From Pseudomonas persica (lineage in GTDB: Bacteria > Pseudomonadota > Gammaproteobacteria > Pseudomonadales > Pseudomonadaceae), in contig NZ_OLKL01000034.1 of assembly GCF_900291015.1 (NCBI RefSeq), positions 1-64,000 of the forward strand: a stretch of DNA of 64,000 bases, read 5' to 3'. Below are positions 7,451-15,715 of the stretch, piece after piece. Each line of letters starts with the position of its first letter. Position 1 is the first letter of the stretch. The notes beneath the pieces were generated by a model, which worked only from the letters and a program-made list of their open reading frames with translations, was not told where the DNA came from and did no database searches. The position numbers and the translations under genes were made by a program.

Positions 7451-9239
7451 GGTTGATCTCCTCGAGTGTGGTACGGCCATCACGGACCAGGTCCAGGGCC
7501 GAGGCCCGCAGCAGGCGCAGGCCGCGCTGGCAGGCGAGGGTCTTGATTTGCGACAGGGGGCGGCGTTCGACGATCATCTGCCGCAGGTCGTCGTCCAGGT
7601 GCAGCAGTTCGGCGATGGCGCTGCGGCCGCGGTAGCCACTGCCGCGGCACTGGCCGCAGCCCTGGGCACGAATGAACTTCCAGCCGGCCACGCCCTCGCG
7701 GGTCAGGCCCGCGCCAAACAGGGTGTCGTCGTCGATTTCGCACGGTGTGGCGCAGTGCGGGCAGGCCAGGCGGATCAGGCGCTGGGCCAGCACCGCATTG
7801 AGCGCGGAAACGAAGCTGTAGGGGTCGACCTGCATCTGGCTGAAACGGCCGATCACATCGAACACGTTGTTGGCGTGGATGGTGGTGAACACCAGGTGGC
7901 CGGTGAGCGCCGACTGCACGGCAATCTGCGCGGTGTCCGGATCGCGGATTTCGCCGACCAGGATCTTGTCCGGGTCGTGGCGCAGGATCGAGCGCAGGCC
8001 GCGGGCGAACGTCAGGCCCTTCTTCTCGTTGACCGGGATCTGCAGCACCCCGGGCAACTGGTATTCGACCGGGTCCTCAATGGTGATGATCTTGTCCACG
8101 CCGTGGTTGATCTCGCTGATCATGGCATACAGGGTGGTGGTCTTGCCGCTGCCGGTGGGGCCGGTGACCAGGATCATGCCGTAGGGTTCGGCGGCCAGCC
8201 GGCGTAGGGCGCGCAGGGTTTCCTCGGCAAAGCCCAGGGCCTGCAGCTGCACGCCGCTGACCCGGTCGGACAGGTCCTGCTTGTCGAGCACCCGCAGCAC
8301 CGCGTCTTCGCCGAAGATGCTGGGCATGATCGATACCCGGAAGTCGATTTGCCGGTCGCCCACGGCGACCTTGAAACGGCCGTCCTGGGGCACGCGTTTT
8401 TCGCCAATGTCCAGCTCGGCCATTACCTTGATGCGCGAGATCACCTGGTCGGCGAAGGCGCTGCCGCTGGCCTTGCCAGCGCCGTTGAGCACGCCGTCGA
8501 TGCGGTACTTGATAGTCAGGCCCTGGCCGGTCATACCCAGGTGGATGTCGCTGGCGTGCAGCTTGAGGGCGTCGTACAGGGTGGAGTTGACCAGCTTGAC
8601 TACGCGGCTCTGGTCTTCGCTGATGCTGGCCAGCGACAGACGTTGCAGCGGGTCACTTTCGCTGCTGGCTTCGGCGTCGTGGTCAAGGGCGTCCACGGCG
8701 TGGAAGCTTTCTTCGTGGCGAGCCAGGAAAGTGGCCAGGTCTGCGGCGTGGGCCAGGTACAGCGGTGCACCTTGCAGCACATCGTCGATCCAGGCCAGGC
8801 GGGCGTGGTCGAAGGGGTCGGCGAACACGCCCAGCAGTTGACCGCCCTGCTCGATCAGCACGAACTCACGCTTCAGGCACATCGCCAGGCTGACCTTGTC
8901 GAAGCGTGGGGTGCTGGCCAGTAGCGATTGGCTGTCCAGCACCGGGTAATGCAGGGTCAGGCCCAGGCGCTGGGTGAAGGTATCGGGGGTGTCGCTGGCC
9001 AACTGTTCCAGACGGGTGAGCAGGCGTTCGTCGCTGGTTTGCAGGCGGGCCTGGGCCAGCAGGTCGCGGGGGTAGGCTGAATATTCTTTTGCCTGTACCG
9101 GCCCTTTCGCGGGTGAACCCGCTCCCACAGGATTACCGGTGTCTTCAGGATTACGCTGTACCTGTGGGAGCGGGTTCACCCGCGAAGAGGCCGGTGCAGG
9201 CGGTAGAGCTTCCTGTGTTGCATCGAATGCTTCTGGCAT
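7434..9239 (-). CDS. GspE/PilB-type secretion ATPase
   Basis: This 601-residue protein is the assembly ATPase. It has an N-terminal GspE domain (about 60-190), Walker A 'GPTGSGKTTTLYA', an aspartate box near 'IITIEDPVEYQLPG', Walker B 'ILVGEIRDPDTAQIA', His box 'TGHLVFTTIHANN' and a C-terminal tetracysteine zinc site ('CPHC...CGQC'). The first 50 residues are unusual: they are encoded by an inverted pair of REP elements read in frame. It heads the secretion genes after the receiver gene. No GspF/PilC platform gene follows, although one normally accompanies this ATPase. Confidence 0.93.
   Translation of the reverse strand: MPEAFDATQEALPPAPASSRVNPLPQVQRNPEDTGNPVGAGSPAKGPVQAKEYSAYPRDLLAQARLQTSDERLLTRLEQLASDTPDTFTQRLGLTLHYPVLDSQSLLASTPRFDKVSLAMCLKREFVLIEQGGQLLGVFADPFDHARLAWIDDVLQGAPLYLAHAADLATFLARHEESFHAVDALDHDAEASSESDPLQRLSLASISEDQSRVVKLVNSTLYDALKLHASDIHLGMTGQGLTIKYRIDGVLNGAGKASGSAFADQVISRIKVMAELDIGEKRVPQDGRFKVAVGDRQIDFRVSIMPSIFGEDAVLRVLDKQDLSDRVSGVQLQALGFAEETLRALRRLAAEPYGMILVTGPTGSGKTTTLYAMISEINHGVDKIITIEDPVEYQLPGVLQIPVNEKKGLTFARGLRSILRHDPDKILVGEIRDPDTAQIAVQSALTGHLVFTTIHANNVFDVIGRFSQMQVDPYSFVSALNAVLAQRLIRLACPHCATPCEIDDDTLFGAGLTREGVAGWKFIRAQGCGQCRGSGYRGRSAIAELLHLDDDLRQMIVERRPLSQIKTLACQRGLRLLRASALDLVRDGRTTLEEINRVTFI
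9106..9186. repeat. REP pair inside a coding region
   Basis: Inverted REP pair (9106-9131 and 9161-9186) within the 5' end of the ATPase gene, translated in frame into residues about 18-45. Confidence 0.9.
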
Positions 9240-9299
9240 GGCCTGCGACTCCGCTCAGGGGCGCGTCGCAGGCTGGCTCGGCCAGGGGTGCGGGCGCCG

Positions 9300-9830
9300 C
9301 TATTCCCCTGTGAGCAGTTGATCGTCGTCGGGCCCTGGGGGCTTGGCGCCGTTACGCCGGCGATCGGCCAAAACCCAGCTTCCATCGTACAACTGCAGGG
9401 GGAACGATTCGTTGCTGTTCTGGCGTCGTTCGACGAACCCTTCAGCCGGATTGTCCGTGGCCCTGCGTCGGTGCTCGATGCCCATCAGGTCGAAGATTGC
9501 ACGGGCCAGTTCCACCAGCGGGAACGGCTTGAACAGGACATGACTCACACCCATTTCGGCGGCCCGCTCACGCACTTCGACGGTGGGGTGGGCGGTAATC
9601 AGCACGAAGTGGCACTGCCTGTTCCTGCGTACGCTCTCCAGAACCTGAAACCCCTCCATGTCGGGCAAGCGGTAATCCAGCACGATCACTTGCGGTGCCA
9701 GACTTGCAGCCTGTTCGATACCACTGGCGCCATCGTGGGCAACATGAACTTCCAGGCCTTGCGCCTGCAGGTACGCTTGCAGGTTCTGCGCAAGAGTCTG
9801 TTCGTCATCGACTACCAATACTCTGTTCAC
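9300..9830 (-). CDS. Stand-alone response-regulator receiver protein
   Basis: This protein of about 176 residues is one CheY-like receiver followed by a roughly 60-residue polar tail. Conserved residues are visible: the acidic pair in 'VLVVDDEQ', the phospho-acceptor Asp in 'VIVLDYRLPD', the Thr in 'VLITAHP' and the Lys in 'VLFKPFP'. No DNA-binding or output domain follows. The GTG at 9830 is chosen because a sigma-54 promoter sits at 9895-9910 and would leave an upstream GTG (9935) untranscribed; GGGAG also lies 9 bases before it. It is the first gene of the secretion/csg unit and probably signals to the ATPase or a partner by protein contact. Confidence 0.82.
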   Translation of the reverse strand: MNRVLVVDDEQTLAQNLQAYLQAQGLEVHVAHDGASGIEQAASLAPQVIVLDYRLPDMEGFQVLESVRRNRQCHFVLITAHPTVEVRERAAEMGVSHVLFKPFPLVELARAIFDLMGIEHRRRATDNPAEGFVERRQNSNESFPLQLYDGSWVLADRRRNGAKPPGPDDDQLLTGE

Positions 9831-9894
9831 CAAGGTCGACTCCCAAGAACTGCCCGGTAACCCGGTCTGCGAAGTGCGCCCCTGTACAGGCTTG

Positions 9895-9910
9895 AGCAGG
9901 CTTCGTGCCA
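9895..9910 (-). promoter_or_regulatory. Sigma-54 promoter of the receiver/secretion/csg unit
   Basis: On the minus strand this reads TGGCACG-N4-CTGCT, against the RpoN consensus TGGCACG-N4-TTGCW. The -24 element is perfect and the -12 GC is retained. It lies about 65 bp upstream of the chosen start of the receiver gene. Confidence 0.8.
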
Positions 9911-10004
9911 GGCGTGAATAGTCATGCTGCACCACTGTAAGTCATTGATTTGCCAAAGGCGTAAATCAACACCCGTAACGCGGCAGGCAGGCGCACCCGC
10001 CCTG

Positions 10005-10066
10005 TTCCCCATATACGGGGAAAACGATGGCGCAATGCCATCTCGTTATTCCCCAGCATTGGGGAA
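10005..10066. promoter_or_regulatory. Paired upstream activator sites TTCCCC-N6-GGGGAA
   Basis: Two perfect inverted repeats of identical layout lie at 10005-10022 (spacer atatac) and 10049-10066 (spacer agcatt), 44 bp centre to centre. They begin about 95 bp upstream of the sigma-54 -24 element, the usual place for enhancer-binding-protein sites. A related site lies upstream of the oxidase operon. A separate 6-bp hairpin (gatggc/gccatc) sits between them. Confidence 0.7.
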
Positions 10067-10081
10067 ACGCCATCAGGGACC

Positions 10082-10720
10082 TCAGTCGGCGATCTCCACG
10101 GTAGCGGACGCACGCAAACGTTGGCGCACGGACTGCCGCACCTGCGCCTCCCGCTGCCCGATGAGCGTGGTCCTGGCCAGGACCAGACCCTGTTCGCGTA
10201 TGACTGAAGGCTTGTCACTTTGTTGCGCTCCTTGCAAGGTTTCCCGGTTGGCTTCATAGAATGCCTCCACTTCAGCCTGGCTGGGCGCGGCGACCGCACT
10301 GAGCTGGGCATACACCTGCTGCGCGGCCAGCTCGTGCCGGGTGTAGTCATTGTACTGTGCCCTATCGAAGCCCGCTTCTGCCAGCCGCCGCTCAAAAACT
10401 GCCGGGCTGCCAAACGCCGCCTCGACCTCGCCGACATGCGCCGACACCTGCTCGTCGCTGATGACTATGCCGCGGCGCTGGGCCTCCTGCCACAACAGCT
10501 CCTTGTCGATCAGCTCACCCAGAGCCTGGTCGCGCAGGCGCTGGTACAGGGTCGGGTTGCGGATGCTGGTCACCGCGCGACCCTGGGCGTCCAGGTACTC
10601 GCTGAAATAGCGCTCCAGGCGCGCCATTTCGATCTCCACACCATTGACCTGCGCCGCCACCACATCGGCCCAGCTTGCCTTGGCCAACACCTGCAAAAGG
10701 CACAACAACAGAACACGCAT
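10082..10720 (-). CDS. SurA-like periplasmic chaperone without parvulin domain
   Basis: This 212-residue protein has a signal peptide (about 1-18) and a SurA/PpiC N-terminal chaperone domain: 'VNGVEIEMARLERYF', 'LRDQALGELIDKELLWQEA', 'ISDEQVSAHV'. After 'SQAEVEAFYEANRE' the parvulin isomerase domain expected in PpiC/SurA is missing, and the protein ends in a short helical tail. It probably helps fold or escort an exported protein such as the oxidase. The Leptothrix mof locus also encodes a peptidyl-prolyl-isomerase-type protein next to its multicopper oxidase. It is the last gene of the oxidase unit. Confidence 0.8.
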   Translation of the reverse strand: MRVLLLCLLQVLAKASWADVVAAQVNGVEIEMARLERYFSEYLDAQGRAVTSIRNPTLYQRLRDQALGELIDKELLWQEAQRRGIVISDEQVSAHVGEVEAAFGSPAVFERRLAEAGFDRAQYNDYTRHELAAQQVYAQLSAVAAPSQAEVEAFYEANRETLQGAQQSDKPSVIREQGLVLARTTLIGQREAQVRQSVRQRLRASATVEIAD

Positions 10721-10732
10721 GGCAACCTCCGC

Positions 10733-12253
10733 TCAAGGGCCGTCCGGCAGTGGCCGGTACGGGGTGACCGCGGTGAACCGCGGCCCGGGCAGGGCCACCG
10801 CCACCACATGGGCACCGGCCATGCCTTGGCGGCGACCGGGGCCGAAGCCCAAGGCCGGGGTCAGGCCGGTGGACACATCATGCAGGCCTTCCAGCGCGGC
10901 AATCAGCAGCTCGCGGCTGGTGTCACGGCCAGTCTGCTTCAACGCTTCGCTCAACAGGCGCAGGGCGCACAGGGTGTTGACCTGCAACGACGCCTGGCGT
11001 GGGTCGAGGCCCTGGCGCTGCTGCAGGCCGGCCAGTGTCGCCAGGCCCTGCTCAGTCCAGTCCTCGGGCACGTAGGGATAGGCCAGGAACACCCGTCGCG
11101 ACCACGTCTCGGGCAGGCGCGCCACGGCGTCGGTCACCTGGCTGGAGGCGGCAAACAGGTATGGCTGGCGGCCAGCTGCCTGCAGCGCCGCAGCCAATTC
11201 GGCAAAGGCCTGGGCACGGCCAAGGAAGACAATGCCGTGCCCGTCCACAGCCTGGCCAGCAAAGGCCTGGACAGCGGTTGCTGCCCAACCCTGCTGCTGC
11301 AGGCGTTCGCGCACTTGCTCGGCCAACGCCGCTTGTTCATTGCCGGCATACACCACACGCAGGTCGCCCGCTGCCAGGCCCAGCGCCGTGCGGGCGTGGC
11401 CTGCCAGGCTCAGCAATTGCGCGGGCAAACCGGGTAACGGGTCGAAAATCTGCACGCTGCCGCCGCTGCGTGGGGTGCTGCCGATCAGCGGTACATTCTG
11501 TGGCGCCAGCAAGATCGCCAGGCGCTGGTCGAGCATGGGTGCCAATGGCGCGATCAGGGCGAACACCCGCTCCTGCTCCAGCAACCGCTGCAGCGCCCGT
11601 TCGGCGCTGGCCGGGTCGGAACCCGGGTCGAGCACCACCAATTCCAGGCGTCGCCCGTGGATGCCGCCTTGCTGGTTGAGCTGCGCCAGGCCGTCTTCCA
11701 GCACCGCACGCACCACCTGCCCGACCTCGGCCAGCGGGCCGGACGCCGGCAGCAAGGTGCCCAGGCGCAGCACGCCCTCCTCCACGCCGGGGTCACGCTC
11801 CTGGGCCAGACGCTTGAGGTAGGCCGTGAGGTTGCGCTGGTCGGCCAAGGTCAGCTCGAAGCGCGGCATGGCCGGGTCCAGGCGGTTGCCTGCCGGGTCG
11901 ACGCCGTGCTGAATGGCCCGGGCCAGGCTGCTGTCGGTGTATGCGGGGTAGCGGCGGCCGTTGGCCTCACGCGTGCCCTGGCCGAGTGCCAGGCGTTGCC
12001 AGTCGAGGCTCGGCGGGCGCACGCCGCCTTCGGCACGGCCACGGCCGTCGTTGCCGTGGCAGCTGGCGCAGGGCAGCACGCTGGCGGGAACCGTCATGTC
12101 GCTGGCGCCGACCCGGGCTTGCAGTTGCGCGTCGCTGCTGGAGACGCCCTCGCGGTAGAGGCGTTTGCCGGCTTGTTCGTTGGCGGTGAGATCGAGGGCA
12201 AAAGTCGGTGTACCAAACAACAGACTAACAAGCAGCGCCAGGATTGTGCTCAT
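10733..12253 (-). CDS. Cytochrome c fused to a periplasmic ligand-binding (ABC-type) domain
   Basis: This 506-residue exported protein has a signal peptide (1-20), a class-I cytochrome c domain (haem site 'CASCH' at residues 62-66; 'PAMPRFELTLADQRNLTAYL' supplies a likely axial Met), then a branched-chain amino-acid-type periplasmic-binding fold from about residue 155 ('LRLGTLLPASGPLAEVGQ', 'GRRLELVVLDPGSDPASAE', 'PLIGSTPRSGG'). The fusion suggests electron transfer coupled to ligand sensing. The ATG at 12253 starts the signal peptide; further upstream reading enters a REP pair. It lies in the oxidase operon, as a cytochrome-like gene does in the Leptothrix mof operon. Confidence 0.85.
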   Translation of the reverse strand: MSTILALLVSLLFGTPTFALDLTANEQAGKRLYREGVSSSDAQLQARVGASDMTVPASVLPCASCHGNDGRGRAEGGVRPPSLDWQRLALGQGTREANGRRYPAYTDSSLARAIQHGVDPAGNRLDPAMPRFELTLADQRNLTAYLKRLAQERDPGVEEGVLRLGTLLPASGPLAEVGQVVRAVLEDGLAQLNQQGGIHGRRLELVVLDPGSDPASAERALQRLLEQERVFALIAPLAPMLDQRLAILLAPQNVPLIGSTPRSGGSVQIFDPLPGLPAQLLSLAGHARTALGLAAGDLRVVYAGNEQAALAEQVRERLQQQGWAATAVQAFAGQAVDGHGIVFLGRAQAFAELAAALQAAGRQPYLFAASSQVTDAVARLPETWSRRVFLAYPYVPEDWTEQGLATLAGLQQRQGLDPRQASLQVNTLCALRLLSEALKQTGRDTSRELLIAALEGLHDVSTGLTPALGFGPGRRQGMAGAHVVAVALPGPRFTAVTPYRPLPDGP

Positions 12254-12277
12254 GGCTCTTCTGGCCTGTTCTGGCCT

Positions 12278-12362
12278 CATCGCCGGCAAGCCAGCTCCCA
12301 CAGGGATCGTAGCGCCCCTGAAGGCAGTGTCATCCCTGTGGGAGCCGGCTTGCCGGCGATGA
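12278..12362. repeat. REP pair
   Basis: Inverted REP pair (catcgccggcaagccagctc type) in the 152-bp gap between the cytochrome-fusion gene and the upstream SCO gene. Confidence 0.88.
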
Positions 12363-12405
12363 GGCCGGCAGCAACAGCGCAAGGCCGCCCAGGCATTCAT
12401 GATGC

Positions 12406-13071
12406 TCACCGACCGGCCAAGGGCTGAGCCAGCAGTTGCATACGCTGGGCAATGGCTGCGGGTGGCGCATCCGGGCGGATCTTGCTCCAGCGCTTGCCAA
12501 CCACATCGCCGGCAATCAGCTGTGTCGAATGCTGCTCGGGGCTGGGCAGGAACTGGCCGATGCGGCCGAGCACCAGGTCGACATTGGCCTTGTCACCGGT
12601 CAGGAACAACCAGTTGGGCCCATCCACCCCTTGCTTCCCGGCAAACGCCTTGAGCACCTGCGGGGTGTCGTTGAGCGGGTCGCTGCTGATCGACACGAAG
12701 GTCACCTGGCTGGCCAGTTCTGGCCCCATGGCTTCGCGCACTTCGCGCAATTTTCGGGTAATCAGCGGGCAGGCGTCGGTGCAGTGGGTGAAGATCACGT
12801 TGAGCATCACCACCTTGCCCTTGAGCACATCGCTGTAGAAACGCAGCTCGCGGCCGTTCTGGTCCTTGACCACAGTGTCGGTAAACCAGGTGCGGGCATC
12901 GCGGGTGCCGCCACCGCTGGTCATCGCCTGCGGTGCCGGTTGCGGTTCGGGCACCTGCGGGGCATGGCCTTCATGGGCGAACGCCACCGAGGCGAGGATC
13001 CACAGGCAACCACCCAGCACCAGCCAGTCAAAACCGCGCATGCCGACGCGGCGGGAGCTTACCTGGCTCAT
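12406..13071 (-). CDS. SCO1/SenC-type copper chaperone
   Basis: This 221-residue protein has an N-terminal membrane anchor/signal (about 13-32), a His-containing stretch 'AHEGHAP', and a thioredoxin-fold SCO domain with the copper-binding 'THCTDACP' (CxxxCP) motif near residue 96. A distal His lies in 'PEQHSTQL'. SCO proteins deliver copper to, or reduce thiols at, copper sites; in this operon the large oxidase is the likely client. The start overlaps the preceding SCO gene by 4 bp (ATGA). Confidence 0.9.
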   Translation of the reverse strand: MSQVSSRRVGMRGFDWLVLGGCLWILASVAFAHEGHAPQVPEPQPAPQAMTSGGGTRDARTWFTDTVVKDQNGRELRFYSDVLKGKVVMLNVIFTHCTDACPLITRKLREVREAMGPELASQVTFVSISSDPLNDTPQVLKAFAGKQGVDGPNWLFLTGDKANVDLVLGRIGQFLPSPEQHSTQLIAGDVVGKRWSKIRPDAPPAAIAQRMQLLAQPLAGR

Positions 13072-13724
13072 GGTTGCACCTCGTGATGGTCGGCAATGGC
13101 CGTGCTCTTGGCATGCACCCGCCGGGCGCCAAGGCGGTTGATTTCGTCGATCAGCACCGCCGGGTCGGTGAACCCGTAGTAGCGCGTCCAGTGCCCGGTG
13201 CGCCCGTCACCCACCAGGATCAGCGGCGGGTGCTGGCTGAGGTCGGCGCTGAAGCTGCCCAGGCCCTTGAGGGTTTCGCTGATGGCGTACGGCGTGCCGG
13301 TCAGCCAGCTCCAGCCCGGCCCCTTCTGGAAGGCCTTGGCGTAGTCTTGCAGGCGCTTGGCGTCGTCACGTTGCGGGTCGACGCTGATCGACACCAGTTG
13401 AATCTCTTGCCCTACCCGACCACCCAGCTGCTGCTGGACCTTGCCCATGATCGACGACACCACCGGGCACACCGTGGTGCAACTGGTGTAGATAAAGCCG
13501 ATGACCACCAGGTGGTCGCCCACCAGGTCTTGTTCCAGGCGTACCGGCATGCCGTCCTGATTCAGCAGCGAGACGTCGGCAAAGCGCACGCTGGCCTTTT
13601 CCTGGCGCGCCGCCGGCGGCTGTTCGGCATGGCCGTTGTGGTCGTGGCCGCCATGGGCCACCGCCAGGTTGCTGGCAAAAGCCAGGCTCAGGGCCAACAG
13701 TTTGCAAGCATGCTTGGCGTTCAT
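13068..13724 (-). CDS. SCO1/SenC-type copper chaperone (second copy)
   Basis: This 218-residue protein has a signal peptide (1-23) followed at once by a His-rich segment 'HGGHDHNGH', probably a metal-binding tail exposed after processing. The SCO domain contains 'IYTSCTTVCPV' (CxxxCP) and a distal His in 'LSQHPPLILVG'. It differs clearly from the next SCO gene, so the two may act at different copper sites or steps. The start overlaps the beta-propeller gene stop by ATGA. Confidence 0.9.
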   Translation of the reverse strand: MNAKHACKLLALSLAFASNLAVAHGGHDHNGHAEQPPAARQEKASVRFADVSLLNQDGMPVRLEQDLVGDHLVVIGFIYTSCTTVCPVVSSIMGKVQQQLGGRVGQEIQLVSISVDPQRDDAKRLQDYAKAFQKGPGWSWLTGTPYAISETLKGLGSFSADLSQHPPLILVGDGRTGHWTRYYGFTDPAVLIDEINRLGARRVHAKSTAIADHHEVQP

Positions 13725-15697
13725 CGCAGATTCCTCACGTCAGTCTCGGAAGCGTTGGACGTTGCGGCCGGCAGGACGCGCAGGCTGGTGTAGTTTTCTT
13801 CGGCGAACTTGCGCCCCAGCGACGGCGACTGCACATGCAGGTACCAGGCGCCGGCTTCGGGCAGGGTCAGGGCCGCTTGATAGATGCCCTCGCCCACCTC
13901 CTCCAGCTGCAGGTTGCGCGGTATCGACGAAGGCGCCAGGAAGTAGCGCAGGCTCAGGTCACTCAGGCCCAGGCGCGGCTGGCCGTCGTCGCCGACGATG
14001 CGCACCCGGGCGGTAATCGCGCTGTGCTGCGACAACGGCCGGTCCAGGCCGATGAACTCGGCGTGCGCGCCCTTGCGCTTGCCGGCATTCGGCGCTGCGG
14101 CCACGTCGGTGCTGAAGCAGTGGATGATCTGCGGCTGGTTGAGCAGGAAGGCCACATCGAATTTGCCGGCGGCGGGCATCTTCACCGTCGAGCCGTACAC
14201 GCCCGGCGCCAGTTCGCGCAGGCTGCGGTCGACGACGACGGCGGCGCGGGCCTGGTGGCCACGGTTGTTGTAGCCGGACATTGGCGCGTTCATGCCTTCG
14301 GCGTAGAAGTAGGTGGTGTTGTCCACCGGGTTGACCACGAACACCGAATTGTCGTCGCGCGACACCGACAGCCCCTGGGCCAGCGGCAGGTCACCGGCCT
14401 GGCGTGGCGCCGCCGGGCCGGCCTCGAAGTCCTGGACGATCGGTGAGCGCCCTTCGCCCAGGCTGGCCAGGTTGATCATGCTCACCTTCGGCGAAGCCAG
14501 GCCGCGCACGTAGGCATAGCCCTTGGTGAAGGTCAGCTGGTACGGTTCGGCCGCTACCGGGATATGGTGGATCAGCTGGTCGGTACTGGCGTCGATCACC
14601 AGGGCCTGGTTCTCCAGGGTGTTGAGCACGATGCCGTAGCGGCCATCGCTGCTGAAGCGCATCGGCCCCAGGCCCTGCTCGGCCTGGACCGTGTGGCGCA
14701 GCTGGTGGTTGCGGGCATCGAACACACGCACGCTGCCCTCTTCACCATCGACCACGTACACCGCCTGGGACAGCGCCGAATAGCTGACCGACAGCGGGTG
14801 CGGGCCAACCTTGATGGTCTTTGCCAGGCGCATTTGCGGGATGTCGATGATGCTCAGGGTGCCGCTGTCACGGTTGCTGACATAGGCATAGCGCGAGTCG
14901 GCGCTGAAGGCTATTTCGTGGTGCCCGCTGCCGGTGTTGAAGGTTTTCAGGGTGTTGCGACCCGGCACATCGATCACCGTTACTCCGCCCTTGGCCGGGT
15001 CGCTGCTGTTGTTGCCCACCCACAACCGGTGCTGGTCCGGCTGCAGGGCCACGCGCAGCGGCTGGTCGCCAGCGTCCAGGTCGGCCACGCGGGTGAAGGT
15101 TTCGGTGTCGATCACCGAGATCTTGTCGCGCTCCGGGATGGACACGAACACCTGCTTGTCGTCAGCGGTGGCCACCCAGTCCATGGGCCGCCCAGGCAGG
15201 TCGATGCGGGCCATGGTGCTGGTCACGCCGCCCACCGATACGGTCGGGTCGATCACCGTCAGGCTGGCGTCCTTGTTCATCATCAACAGGAAGTAGCTGT
15301 TCAGGTCGAGCAACGGTCGGGCGCCGATGCTGCTTTTGAGGAACAGTGCGACACGGGCCTTGCAGCTCTGGTCGCGGTCGCCCTCCGGGGCCGACTGCGT
15401 CGGGTCGATCCACGCCCCCGGGGCCATACCCGACAGTGGCTGGCCACTGGCCTGGTCGCTGACCTTGAAACGGATATTGGCAAAGCTGCCTTCCTGCAGC
15501 TCGCCCCCGGCCAGCGGCCGGGCCTCGAACTCCACGGTCACCCCGTCCCGGCTGAGCCGGTGCAGGGCCTGCGGGTCGGCAGACTCCTGCAACAGCTCGC
15601 GCGGATCGCACCAAAGGCTTTCATACGCCACGCCCAGGCCGATCAGCGCTCCCCCCATTGCTACCCCCAAGTAAGCAGGGTGAGTCTTCTTGTTCAT
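13721..15697 (-). CDS. YncE/cytochrome-d1-like beta-propeller protein
   Basis: This 658-residue protein has an N-terminal hydrophobic signal-anchor (about 10-26) and then a domain with repeats of about 40 residues typical of YncE/cytochrome-d1 propellers ('DKISVIDTETFTRVADLDAG', 'GGVTVIDVPGRNTLKTFNTG', 'GTLSIIDIPQMRLAKTIKVG', 'GSVRVFDARNHQLRHTV'). The ends are immunoglobulin-like ('GELQEGSFANIRFKVSDQAS', 'LTLPEAGAWYLHVQSPS'). No haem motif is seen. It follows the oxidase gene by 18 bp; such propellers commonly sit beside large copper oxidases, but the role is unproven. Confidence 0.83.
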   Translation of the reverse strand: MNKKTHPAYLGVAMGGALIGLGVAYESLWCDPRELLQESADPQALHRLSRDGVTVEFEARPLAGGELQEGSFANIRFKVSDQASGQPLSGMAPGAWIDPTQSAPEGDRDQSCKARVALFLKSSIGARPLLDLNSYFLLMMNKDASLTVIDPTVSVGGVTSTMARIDLPGRPMDWVATADDKQVFVSIPERDKISVIDTETFTRVADLDAGDQPLRVALQPDQHRLWVGNNSSDPAKGGVTVIDVPGRNTLKTFNTGSGHHEIAFSADSRYAYVSNRDSGTLSIIDIPQMRLAKTIKVGPHPLSVSYSALSQAVYVVDGEEGSVRVFDARNHQLRHTVQAEQGLGPMRFSSDGRYGIVLNTLENQALVIDASTDQLIHHIPVAAEPYQLTFTKGYAYVRGLASPKVSMINLASLGEGRSPIVQDFEAGPAAPRQAGDLPLAQGLSVSRDDNSVFVVNPVDNTTYFYAEGMNAPMSGYNNRGHQARAAVVVDRSLRELAPGVYGSTVKMPAAGKFDVAFLLNQPQIIHCFSTDVAAAPNAGKRKGAHAEFIGLDRPLSQHSAITARVRIVGDDGQPRLGLSDLSLRYFLAPSSIPRNLQLEEVGEGIYQAALTLPEAGAWYLHVQSPSLGRKFAEENYTSLRVLPAATSNASETDVRNLR

Positions 15698-15715
15698 GCG
15701 CGCACTCCCCTTCCG

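Noticed and set aside
9831..9935. Longer N-terminus for the receiver protein (GTG at 9935)
   Set aside because: It would start upstream of the sigma-54 promoter, lacks a ribosome-binding site and adds 35 residues unlike a receiver.
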